Origin: Lutibacter sp.
Lineage (GTDB): Bacteria; Bacteroidota; Bacteroidia; Flavobacteriales; Flavobacteriaceae
Reading direction: 5' to 3'
Length of the DNA stretch: 10,085 nt
Assembly (NCBI GenBank): GCA_030599055.1
Contig: JAUVOS010000082.1
Coordinates: 1 to 10,085, forward strand
Shown: positions 1-6,327 of the stretch, one piece after another
Position numbering within the stretch: the first letter of the stretch is position 1
Layout: the number at the start of each line of letters is the position of its first letter
Made by a program: the position numbers and the translations under genes
Notes under the pieces: generated by a model
What the model saw: the letters and a program-made list of their open reading frames with translations, nothing else
Told to the model about the DNA's origin: nothing
Database searches by the model: none

Positions 1-127
1 CGTCCAATAAAAGTACTTTATCAAAAGTTACTTTATCACCTTCATTACCAGGTAAACGATGAACAAAAACTTTTTGGTCTTTTGCAACTTTAAATTGCTG
101 CCCTGCCATCTCTACGATTGCGTACAT
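1..127 (-). CDS. rplU: 50S ribosomal protein L21, N-terminal part (cut by window edge)
   Basis: Reading the minus strand from the ATG at 127 gives MYAIVEMAGQQFKVAKDQ followed by KVFVHRLPGNEGDKVTFDKV. This is the typical start of bacterial ribosomal protein L21 (bL21), a 23S rRNA-binding component of the large subunit. About 42 codons are present; L21 is usually 100 residues or more, with extra C-terminal length in many Bacteroidota, and the rest lies off the left edge. The start is fixed by the conserved MYAIVE/GGKQ-type N-terminus. A Bacteroidota -7 box lies 60 bp upstream. In most bacteria rpmA (L27) follows rplU, so it would be expected just outside the window. Recognition rests on residue pattern and is strong despite the truncation. 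Confidence 0.95.
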   Translation of the reverse strand, partial: MYAIVEMAGQQFKVAKDQKVFVHRLPGNEGDKVTFDKVLLLD

Positions 128-187
128 AAGTTTTTGATTATAAATTTATTATACTTTAATTATCCTTGATTAACCCCAAGGCGGGCG

Positions 188-195
188 CAAAGATA
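188..195 (-). promoter_or_regulatory. Promoter -7 box for rplU
   Basis: The minus strand reads TATCTTTG here, an exact match to the Bacteroidota sigma-A -7 consensus TAnnTTTG. Transcription would start about 180, leaving a leader of roughly 50 nt before the rplU start. No good -33 TTG is visible at the usual distance upstream, where the sequence is the AATT-rich repeat at 209-236. Confidence 0.6.
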
Positions 196-208
196 CATTT
201 TTAATTAG

Positions 209-236
209 GAATTATGAATTAAGAATTAAGAATTTT
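209..236. repeat. Four tandem copies of a 7-bp GAATTAA-like unit
   Basis: The units are GAATTAT, GAATTAA, GAATTAA and GAATTTT in direct succession. This is a low-complexity AT-rich tract, lying just upstream of the rplU -7 box. Copy number could vary by slippage. No function is assigned. Confidence 0.7.
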
Positions 237-315
237 GGACTAAATTTGTAACTAATAAGCCTAAAACTTGTTGAATTTAAAAGAACATTACTTGTAAACC
301 ATCAACTTTTTTATA

Positions 316-375
316 CAGAACTCAGCGATTTCACGGAAATTATGCTCACCGATTCTGTTAAATCTGTGAGTTCTG
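316..375. repeat. Imperfect inverted repeat (hairpin) between rplU and marC-like gene
   Basis: CAGAACTCA at 316-324 is the reverse complement of TGAGTTCTG at 367-375. Inside it, GATTT at 327-331 pairs with AAATC at 360-364 across a two-base mismatch. The arms enclose a loop of about 28 nt. No T-tract follows, so it does not look like an intrinsic terminator, although it lies downstream of both converging features (the end of the MarC-family gene and the rplU upstream region). Its style resembles dispersed intergenic palindromes of flavobacteria; that is inference. The rest of 128-444 holds nothing else recognisable. Confidence 0.55.
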
Positions 376-444
376 CGTGAAAGATATGGGTGAATAGTTC
401 CTTAAATTTTGGAATAGATTTTACAAATCTTTTCTTTCACAAAC

Positions 445-1020
445 CTACTGTATCAATCCTTGAATATTAGAAGCAAATAGTTTCACGGCAATTGCTAAGA
501 GAATAACTCCAAATACTTTTCGAATAACTGACAAACCTCCTTTTCCAAACATATTTTCAATTCTCCTTGATGATTTTAATACGCCGTAAACAAAAATGAT
601 GTTTATAATAATTGCTATCAATATATTAATTGTATCATATTCAGATTTCAGGGATAGAATGGTTGTCAAACTACCGGCACCCGCGATTAAAGGAAAGGCT
701 AAGGGCACAACACTGGCAGTTTCTGGAGCTTCATCTTTGAAAAAGCTTATTCCTAAAATCATTTCTAATGCTAAAAATAGTAACACAAATGAACCGGCGA
801 CGGCAAATGAATTGACATCAATACCAATTAAATGCAATAAAGCTTCTCCTATAAATAAAAAAGCAACCATAATAATTGCGGAAACAATCGAAGCTTTCTC
901 TGATTGAATATGTCCCACTTTATTTCGCAAATCTAATATAATTGGTATGCTTCCAAGTATATCAATCACCGCAAATAAAATCATTGTTGCGGTTACTATT
1001 TCTTTTATACTGAAGTTCAT
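445..1020 (-). CDS. MarC-family integral membrane protein (UPF0056)
   Basis: The 191-residue product is a hydrophobic inner-membrane protein with about six predicted helices (roughly residues 8-30, 43-65, 71-90, 103-121, 131-148, 167-186). Family signatures are visible: the DxxGSIP segment at residues 20-26, matching the DPxGNIP motif of MarC proteins, and PLAFPLIAGAGS near residues 106-117, matching the conserved second half-repeat. Length is slightly short but normal for the family (about 190-220). MarC proteins were once linked to multiple antibiotic resistance, but that role was not upheld and the transported substrate, if any, is unknown. The ATG at 1020 follows an A-rich stretch and a well-formed promoter about 60 bp upstream. 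It is transcribed divergently from the DUF3109 gene and appears monocistronic. Confidence 0.9.
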   Translation of the reverse strand: MNFSIKEIVTATMILFAVIDILGSIPIILDLRNKVGHIQSEKASIVSAIIMVAFLFIGEALLHLIGIDVNSFAVAGSFVLLFLALEMILGISFFKDEAPETASVVPLAFPLIAGAGSLTTILSLKSEYDTINILIAIIINIIFVYGVLKSSRRIENMFGKGGLSVIRKVFGVILLAIAVKLFASNIQGLIQ

Positions 1021-1080
1021 TTTTCGTGATTATTAAAATGTTTCTAATTAGTCTTTTACACCTATTTCCGTTTTAGGCGG

Positions 1081-1110
1081 CAAATGTAATTATTTAATAG
1101 AATCGAACAA
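1081..1110 (-). promoter_or_regulatory. Promoter of the MarC-family gene
   Basis: On the minus strand, TTG (1110-1108) is followed after 19 bp by TACATTTG (1088-1081), matching the Bacteroidota consensus TTG-N17-23-TAnnTTTG. It is followed by CCGCC, a sequence often seen just after such -7 boxes. The start of transcription would be near 1074, giving a leader of about 54 nt. Confidence 0.75.
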
Positions 1111-1145
1111 GCTTTTTGATCTAAATTTAATGTAAAATATTTAAT

Positions 1146-1153
1146 TATTTTTG
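1146..1153 (+). promoter_or_regulatory. -7 box placed almost on the DUF3109 start codon
   Basis: TATTTTTG matches TAnnTTTG and ends only five bases before the ATG at 1159. If used, transcription would start at or next to the ATG, giving a leaderless mRNA. The only upstream TTG (1116-1118) is 27 bp away, longer than usual, so the promoter call is moderate. Confidence 0.45.
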
Positions 1154-1158
1154 TACCC

Positions 1159-1761
1159 ATGTTTCAACTAGGAAAAACAATTATTTCAGAGGATATATTA
1201 GACAATGAATTTGTCTGTAATTTAGCGAATTGTAAAGGAGAATGCTGTGTAGCAGGAGAAGCGGGTGCGCCTCTTACGAAAGAAGAAACTATACTATTGG
1301 AAGAGCTCTTTCCAAAAATTAAAACTTTTTTAAGAAAGGAAGGAATTGAAGCTATTAAAACACAAGGAAAATATACCACAAATCCAATCGGAGATTTTGA
1401 AACAACGCTAGTTGATGGAAAGGAATGTGCCTATGCAATTTTTGATGATAAAGAGATTGCCCAATGCGGTATCGAAAAAGCTTTTAATAAAGGGGTGATA
1501 CCATTTCAAAAACCCATCTCTTGCCATTTATATCCTATTCGAATACATGAATACAAACAACTTACAGCCATCAATTATCACTCTTGGCCTATATGCAATG
1601 ATGCTTGTGCTTTAGGGACAAAATTAAAAGTTCCTACTTATCAATTTGTAAAAGACGCTTTGGTACGAAAATTTGGGGTTGAATGGTATGAAGAATTAGA
1701 TAGGGTAGCTCACGAATACTACCAGAACAAATCACTGATTATGAAAAATAAATACAATTAA
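1159..1761 (+). CDS. DUF3109 family cysteine-rich protein
   Basis: The 200-residue product matches the DUF3109 pattern of Bacteroidota. It has an N-terminal cysteine cluster C20-x4-C25-KGEC29-C30, then the VAGEAGAPL segment, and further cysteines at 90, 103 (QCGIE), 122 (PISCHLYPIR), 146 and 150. Nine spaced cysteines, some paired with histidine, suggest binding of a metal or iron-sulfur cluster, as proposed for the related YkgJ cysteine-cluster proteins. The biochemical role is not known. There is no signal peptide or membrane segment, so it is probably cytoplasmic. The start gives the family-typical MxQxGKTxxS beginning, with no ribosome-binding site visible because the promoter abuts the ATG. 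The C-terminal WYEELDRVAHEYY segment recurs as a relic at 5987-6046. Confidence 0.85.
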   Translation: MFQLGKTIISEDILDNEFVCNLANCKGECCVAGEAGAPLTKEETILLEELFPKIKTFLRKEGIEAIKTQGKYTTNPIGDFETTLVDGKECAYAIFDDKEIAQCGIEKAFNKGVIPFQKPISCHLYPIRIHEYKQLTAINYHSWPICNDACALGTKLKVPTYQFVKDALVRKFGVEWYEELDRVAHEYYQNKSLIMKNKYN

Positions 1762-1815
1762 GTGTTTATTTAAAAATTCCCGATTGTTATTGCAAAAATA
1801 ATTATTAGTTTCTAC

Positions 1816-1846
1816 TTGTAAATTATTAGAAATGAAGCTACCTTTG
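1816..1846 (+). promoter_or_regulatory. Promoter of the first OmpA-type gene and DUF4412 operon
   Basis: TTG at 1816-1818 is followed after 20 bp by TACCTTTG at 1839-1846, a full match to the Bacteroidota promoter consensus. Transcription would start about 1852, leaving a short leader of about 25 nt. The -7 box is embedded in the small palindrome CTACCTTTGTAG. Confidence 0.75.
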
Positions 1847-1876
1847 TAGGGTACTCACTCTAAAATAGATTTACAA

Positions 1877-3121
1877 ATGAAAACATTTCTCAAAATCTTA
1901 GTAGTAGTCGCTGTATTCCTACTAACACCGCAACAAGTTGAAGCACAGTTTTTAAAAAAACTAGCCAAAAAAGCTGAAGACAAAATAGAGCGTGAAGCTG
2001 AAAGACGTGCACAAAGACGAGTAGATAAAAAAATTGATGAAAAATATGATGAAATTGAAGATGAAATTGACGGAAAAAATAAAGGGGAAAAGAAAGAAAA
2101 AAAGAAAAAGGATAAAAAATCTAAAAAAGAAAAAAATAGCAATACAGAAGATAATAAAACTGACACAAAACTAATCACGGTTTGGAATAAATTTGATTTT
2201 ATTCCTGGCGATAAAATAATTTTTGAAGACAACCTAATTGGAGAAGAGAATGGAGAGTTTCCTTCGAGATGGGATTTATACAGTGGTACGATAGAAAATG
2301 CTGTATTGGGAGGAGAAAATGTTATTATGTTCAGAAGTGACAAACCAAGCATAATTCCTTATCTGAAAAATTCGAAAGCTGATTATCTTCCTGATGTATT
2401 CACCGTTGAATTTGATCTTTACCTCAATGAATGGGGAAGTACTATACGCGTTTACTTTTATGACGAAAAGAACCAAAGCAGTCCTTACACAAACCCTTAT
2501 CTGGAAATAGGAGGAGAAAGTATGTACTTGCAATCTGCTAAAAGTAATATTCCTGATGGAGGCTCCATTAAAGAAAAATGGGCACATATTGCCATCGCAT
2601 ATACAAAAGGTAAAATGAAAGCATATATTGATGAAACAAGACTTATAAATATTCCTCATCTTGCTTTCGATCCTACAGGTATTTCACTTTATGGGAGTTG
2701 GACCAGTGATAAAAACCCTATTTATATAAAGAATTTCCGAATAGCTGAAGGAGGCGTAAAATATTATGACAGATTCCTTCAAAACGGTAAAATTATTGCT
2801 AATGGTATTCGATTTGATATAAATAAAGCAACGCTACGACCCGAATCTATGGGCGTAATTAATAAGATAGTTACTTTAATGAAAGATAATCCTGATATAA
2901 ATTTTAGTGTTGAAGGTCATACCGATAGTGATGGTGATGATGCTTTTAATCTAAAACTTTCAGAAAATCGAGCAAAAACTGTTATGAATACTATGACAAA
3001 CATGGGAATAGCTTCCAACCGACTCGCTTTTAAAGGCATGGGAGAAAGTAAACCTATTGAAAGTAATGGAACTCCTGAAGGGAAAGCAAATAACCGTAGA
3101 GTAGAATTTGTGAAAATGTAA
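1877..3121 (+). CDS. OmpA-family envelope protein with coiled-coil and LamG-like domains (copy 1)
   Basis: The 414-residue product has a signal peptide (residues 1-23, cut after VEA before Q24). Next comes a basic, heptad-like helix starting FLKKLAKKAEDKIERE (about 25-65), then a lysine-rich low-complexity linker (about 66-99). A middle segment (about 105-295) of beta-strand type contains FPSRWDLYSG, WAHIAIAYTKGKMKAYID and the strand-rich tail typical of LamG/concanavalin-like domains. The C-terminal OmpA domain (about 304-414) carries EGHTDSDG, with D350 and R365 in the positions that bind diaminopimelate in OmpA-type peptidoglycan anchors, and ends NRRVEF. There is no beta-barrel, so it probably links peptidoglycan to another envelope surface rather than forming a pore. 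It is 28 bp upstream of the DUF4412 gene and is paralogous to the gene at 8456. Confidence 0.9.
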   Translation: MKTFLKILVVVAVFLLTPQQVEAQFLKKLAKKAEDKIEREAERRAQRRVDKKIDEKYDEIEDEIDGKNKGEKKEKKKKDKKSKKEKNSNTEDNKTDTKLITVWNKFDFIPGDKIIFEDNLIGEENGEFPSRWDLYSGTIENAVLGGENVIMFRSDKPSIIPYLKNSKADYLPDVFTVEFDLYLNEWGSTIRVYFYDEKNQSSPYTNPYLEIGGESMYLQSAKSNIPDGGSIKEKWAHIAIAYTKGKMKAYIDETRLINIPHLAFDPTGISLYGSWTSDKNPIYIKNFRIAEGGVKYYDRFLQNGKIIANGIRFDINKATLRPESMGVINKIVTLMKDNPDINFSVEGHTDSDGDDAFNLKLSENRAKTVMNTMTNMGIASNRLAFKGMGESKPIESNGTPEGKANNRRVEFVKM

Positions 3122-3149
3122 AAACACTAATCAATAAAAGAGATACATC

Positions 3150-3713
3150 ATGAAAAAAGTAATTTTTTTATTTATATTTAGCTTATTAATCCTACCTCTA
3201 TCAGCACAGTTTAAAGCAAAAATGTTATTTAATACCATGGATAAACATCATGATTTTACCGTTTATTCAGCTGATGAAGGTTATCGTTACGAATTTAATG
3301 AAGACGGTCAAGAAGGTGTTATTCTTGTACAAAAGGGTTCAAAGGAATTAATTATACTGATGCCACAACAAAAGATGGCAATGAAAGCTGCGAAAGAAAG
3401 CCCAATGAGCATGGCAAGCGACCCTTTACAATCCTATAAATACCATGAAGCCATGGGAATTTTAAAAGAGGTTGGCAAAGAAACAGTCAATGGTATTGCA
3501 TGTACAAAGTTTGAGTTGTGGAATAAAGAAAACGCAAACCAGAAAATGTACACTGTTTGGCTTTCAGATAAGTATGAGTTTCCTATTAAAATGGTAAATC
3601 ATATTGATGGCGTAGAAGGAACTGGTATGGAATTAAAAGATGTACAACCCTGGACACCAAATGCTGATAGTTTCTCAATTCCAAAAGGGTATCAGGTTAT
3701 TGTCGTACCCTAA
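3150..3713 (+). CDS. Secreted DUF4412 domain protein
   Basis: The 187-residue product begins with a clear signal peptide (MKKVIFLFIFSLLILPLSA, cut before Q20). The mature part fits the DUF4412 pattern: an early strand region, a methionine-rich middle (residues about 70-95, LMPQQKMAMKAA), then KEVGKETVNGIACTKFELWN (about 109-128), YTVWLSDKYEFPIKMVNHID (about 135-154) and the terminal PWTPNADSFSIPKGYQV. This resembles LolA/LppX-like periplasmic folds in strand layout, but no lipid-binding role can be claimed from sequence alone. It follows the OmpA-type gene by 28 bp with no promoter or terminator between, so the two are very likely co-transcribed and may act together in the envelope. An A-rich AGAGATACATC stretch precedes the ATG. 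Confidence 0.8.
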   Translation: MKKVIFLFIFSLLILPLSAQFKAKMLFNTMDKHHDFTVYSADEGYRYEFNEDGQEGVILVQKGSKELIILMPQQKMAMKAAKESPMSMASDPLQSYKYHEAMGILKEVGKETVNGIACTKFELWNKENANQKMYTVWLSDKYEFPIKMVNHIDGVEGTGMELKDVQPWTPNADSFSIPKGYQVIVVP

Positions 3714-3749
3714 TTGTTTTGAGAGTGTATAATAAATGGTATTTAACCT

Positions 3750-3797
3750 CAGGGCATCGGGGTATTAAACCATCCCACCTTAACGGCTTTTGCCCTG
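3750..3797. repeat. GC-rich foldable intergenic element
   Basis: CAGGGCA (3750-3756) is the reverse complement of TGCCCTG (3791-3797). Between them GGGGT (3759-3763) can pair with ATCCC (3772-3776), using one G-T wobble, around the loop ATTAAACC. The element is far richer in GC than its surroundings and lies 37 bp after the DUF4412 stop. It has no terminal T-tract, so it is a poor intrinsic terminator. A dispersed intergenic repeat or a processed 3' end structure are both possible. The remainder of 3714-3881 shows no gene and no consensus promoter. Confidence 0.5.
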
Positions 3798-3881
3798 CGA
3801 ATAAATTGTGTTTTAAAATGTAATTAAAAAAACATTTTAATTGGTAATCGGTATAAATTAAAATCACTTAATAATAGAACG

Positions 3882-5456
3882 ATGAAAACAAGTAAAATTA
3901 TCATAAATCCAATTATAAAACTTTTTTTCTTATTTCTTTATATAACGTCAGGAATTACAATGTGCCATGCTCAATTCAAAACTGAGTTGATAAATATAGA
4001 TCACAATAATAAAAACCTCTATTTAACACACTCAAATAGCCTAGCGTATCACATTGAATTTGATGGAAATAACATCAATAGCAAACTAATTACGAATACT
4101 TCTACTAAACAAACTTCTGATGAAAACCAAGAGAAAAATTGTAAGGAGATCAAAAAAAGGATTGATTTCATTAAGATTATCCTAAAAACTTTTGCTGACA
4201 AATCTCTCCGAGATAAAATTAAAAAAGAAGGTGGTGAAATTAAAGAATATAAAGAGGCAGTCAGAAAAAGGGTAATGAGCGAAGCTCAAAGTGAAAATAA
4301 ACCTTCTGGAAAAGCCACAACATTAATGGAAACTCATCCTAATCTTACTATAACAGGAGATGTTGATGGGGAAAATCAAATCTTGATTACGTATAATGCA
4401 GAAGAAAAAGAAATCAATGAAACTAAATATCTCACAAAGTTTCGAGACAACTATATAAAGAAGTATGGCGAAAAAGTTGGCCCTTGCAAAGTTAATGCAA
4501 TGATTGAACACGAAAAGTGCCACCTAAAACAATTTGTAGATTTGAAACATTTAAAATCTATTGATGATCTTGCCAACCGTGAATTAGAAGCCTACCGAAT
4601 TGAACTAAACAATCTAAAAAAATGCTTTAGAAAAAGTTTGAATTGTTGTGATTTGCCAAGTATGCAAGATGTGTGTTCTACTTGGCAAGGATCTTTAAGT
4701 CTTAGTGTTACAAAACGTTACCAGTGCAATGTAAAAGAACAAGGCAGTGAAATAAAAGCAGATGATATAGATACCCAAAAAGTGAATGTAACCATAGATA
4801 TGGATGATTTTAATTTCACTAAAAGCCCTTCAATACCAGGAACACATTTAATTCGGAACGCATCAGGTGAAATGACCCGTACTCTTAATGAAGATCATTT
4901 TACATCCTCAGGTGATTGCAACACTAATCATGATACAAGTATAGGTCACGCGTTTCGTAAAATTTCAAAAGGAAACATAAACCTCCTTATTGTCAAAGAT
5001 ATGGAGCTAAACGAAGGAGACATAAAAGGACTACAACAACAGATGCAAAGGGCAGCACAAAATAAAGATTATGCGACTGTACAAAAATTAAAGGTTCAGA
5101 TGGTTAACATGGGGCAAGGAGGTCAAAACATCAATGTCATTCCTATCAGTATTCGTATTGAAATAAGTTTTGGTCTCTCAAAAGATGACCTTATAACACG
5201 TTCTTTTTATCATAAACGTTTTGATGCTCACTCAAGAATCTGCAAAGAAAATAGTGACACAATTACTAGTGAAATATCTCTTGCATTACCAATAGGCGCT
5301 GTAATGAAAGGCACATATACAAAGGAAAAAGATGGTGCTGATACCATAACTGCAACAATCAACACAACCGTAAACTCGTACGTTATGTTCGGCTCTGAAA
5401 AATGCCCTGACGCAATAAGTATAATATCAGGAGAAATTAATCTTACAAGAAAATAA
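3882..5456 (+). CDS. Secreted protein of unknown family with HExxH zinc-peptidase-like motif
   Basis: The 524-residue product has a hydrophobic N-terminal signal segment (about 10-31, ending CHA before Q32), so it is exported. Residues about 85-140 are strongly charged and helical. H210-E-K-C-H214 forms an HExxH motif, preceded by CKVNAMIE and followed after about 20 residues by E234LEAYRIE; a glutamate there could be a third zinc ligand, as in gluzincin metallopeptidases. A cysteine-rich bridge (about 249-267) includes CC and DVC. The remaining C-terminal half (about 268-524) looks beta-rich with a charged helix near 376-405 and ends with GEINLTRK. No known family was recognised; the peptidase role is inference. 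It stands alone, with the nearest upstream gene 168 bp away and a long gene-poor stretch after it. Confidence 0.8.
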   Translation: MKTSKIIINPIIKLFFLFLYITSGITMCHAQFKTELINIDHNNKNLYLTHSNSLAYHIEFDGNNINSKLITNTSTKQTSDENQEKNCKEIKKRIDFIKIILKTFADKSLRDKIKKEGGEIKEYKEAVRKRVMSEAQSENKPSGKATTLMETHPNLTITGDVDGENQILITYNAEEKEINETKYLTKFRDNYIKKYGEKVGPCKVNAMIEHEKCHLKQFVDLKHLKSIDDLANRELEAYRIELNNLKKCFRKSLNCCDLPSMQDVCSTWQGSLSLSVTKRYQCNVKEQGSEIKADDIDTQKVNVTIDMDDFNFTKSPSIPGTHLIRNASGEMTRTLNEDHFTSSGDCNTNHDTSIGHAFRKISKGNINLLIVKDMELNEGDIKGLQQQMQRAAQNKDYATVQKLKVQMVNMGQGGQNINVIPISIRIEISFGLSKDDLITRSFYHKRFDAHSRICKENSDTITSEISLALPIGAVMKGTYTKEKDGADTITATINTTVNSYVMFGSEKCPDAISIISGEINLTRK

Positions 5457-5549
5457 AAGAATAATATTTATTCAAAAAACTAAAACAATTAGAAAAGGAC
5501 AAAAAACGAACAGAATTCTTATTGATTGATTATCAGGTATTAACGTGAT

Positions 5550-5828
5550 TTGATATGTGATAGAAATCCACACCGCTTTAACAGAATTTTGTCTAGACAA
5601 ATTTCATTTTTTAGAAGGACTAACTGGTTAATTATTCACGGCATTTTATTTTTGGTCTTCATGATGTACTTCGCAGTTCAAAATAAAATGATGAAGTATA
5701 GGCGAAATTCTGTAAAGCCCGAAGGGAAATGTGACGAAGAGCATAGATGTGAAAAATATCCTATCTTTCTGTCTTTCCCCTATGCAAAAAAATCATCCTA
5801 CTCTCAAAAATATTTATGTAGTTTATAA
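5550..5828 (+). CDS. Doubtful 92-codon ORF, probably not a gene
   Basis: An ATG-to-stop reading frame of 92 codons with one hydrophobic stretch (about residues 26-43, WLIIHGILFLVFMMYFAV). There is no A-rich ribosome-binding site, no consensus promoter, no signal-peptide arrangement and no family likeness. Its residue mix (many Arg, Lys, Ser, Tyr and Cys, with basic runs) differs from the neighbouring proteins. It lies in a degenerate intergenic tract that also holds a gene relic, so it may be chance or part of decayed sequence. It is listed so that the 871-bp gap is accounted for. Confidence 0.15.
   Translation: MICDRNPHRFNRILSRQISFFRRTNWLIIHGILFLVFMMYFAVQNKMMKYRRNSVKPEGKCDEEHRCEKYPIFLSFPYAKKSSYSQKYLCSL
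5588..5601. repeat. 14-bp perfect palindrome
   Basis: TTTGTCTAGACAAA is a perfect inverted repeat with no spacer. It could be an operator for a dimeric regulator, but no promoter is seen beside it and it lies within a gene-poor region, so its role is unknown. Confidence 0.4.
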
Positions 5829-5846
5829 GCTCAAACTACACATTTA

Positions 5847-5884
5847 TACAGTTAAAAAAACCATTAATATATTTTTTCACTGTA
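5847..5884. repeat. Inverted repeat, hairpin with A and T tracts
   Basis: TACAGT (5847-5852) pairs with ACTGTA (5879-5884), then after one mismatch AAAAAA (5854-5859) pairs with TTTTTT (5872-5877), leaving a 12-nt loop. As RNA it would form a 12-bp AT-rich stem. There is no gene directly upstream that it would obviously terminate. Confidence 0.4.
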
Positions 5885-5986
5885 CACAATAAAAGCTGTT
5901 TTATCTTTGGTAAATCTTACACAACATATTCTTATGAGAATGACAATAGGACACATACTCGTTTTGATATAATTGTTGGTAATTGT

Positions 5987-6046
5987 GAATGGTATAAAGA
6001 ATTAGATAGGGTCGCTCAAGAATACTATAAACATATTAAAAAATAA
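5987..6046 (+). pseudogene. Relic of a DUF3109 gene, C-terminal end only
   Basis: The frame reads EWYKELDRVAQEYYKHIKK then TAA at 6044-6046. It matches the C-terminus of the intact DUF3109 protein (EWYEELDRVAHEYYQNK, gene 1159-1761). At nucleotide level 5987-6027 and 1681-1721 agree at 38 of 41 positions. The frame stays open back to 5822 but upstream residues (for example FGKSYTTYSYENDN) do not match DUF3109 and none of its cysteine motifs are present, so only the tail survives, perhaps fused to other sequence. The three differences (one at a first codon position, one at a third, one at a third) leave the residues similar, which suggests either a recent split or an origin from a diverged functional copy. 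It is in the same orientation as the intact gene. Confidence 0.65.
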
Positions 6047-6327
6047 TTTGTAGTATTTTACACATACTATCAATTTTAGTTATTATAAAATAAGTTGATT
6101 CGTTAAAAATAGTTTTGAGTTTATATTATTAACACGACGATAATTAACCGAAATAGTTCAGGGTTGTAATTAACTATGAGTAAACGTCTTACGTCTTTTG
6201 TCTTTTCGTCTTATTACCGTCTAGTTATTATTATGAATAAACTAACATTTGTCACTGTTAGAATACAATAAAAATTAGATATTGCGCATCATTTTTTTGA
6301 CTAAAAATTATTAGAAATTAAATTTTT

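Noticed and set aside
596..907. Plus-strand 103-codon ORF
   Set aside because: It is antisense to the well-supported MarC-family gene and has a residue mix (Asn, Lys, Ala rich) typical of a shadow frame.
1855..2352. Minus-strand 165-codon ORF rich in Ser and Phe
   Set aside because: It is the reverse of the lysine-rich helix and linker of the first OmpA-type gene; the Ser/Phe bias comes from antisense AAA/GAA codons.
5550..6046. Insertion sequence remnant
   Set aside because: Neither terminal inverted repeats, target-site duplication nor transposase-like residues were seen; only short palindromes and a DUF3109 tail.
6047..6327. Promoter for the TPR-LuxR gene
   Set aside because: No TAnnTTTG box with a TTG at the proper distance could be found; candidate AT-rich stretches are not specific enough to report.
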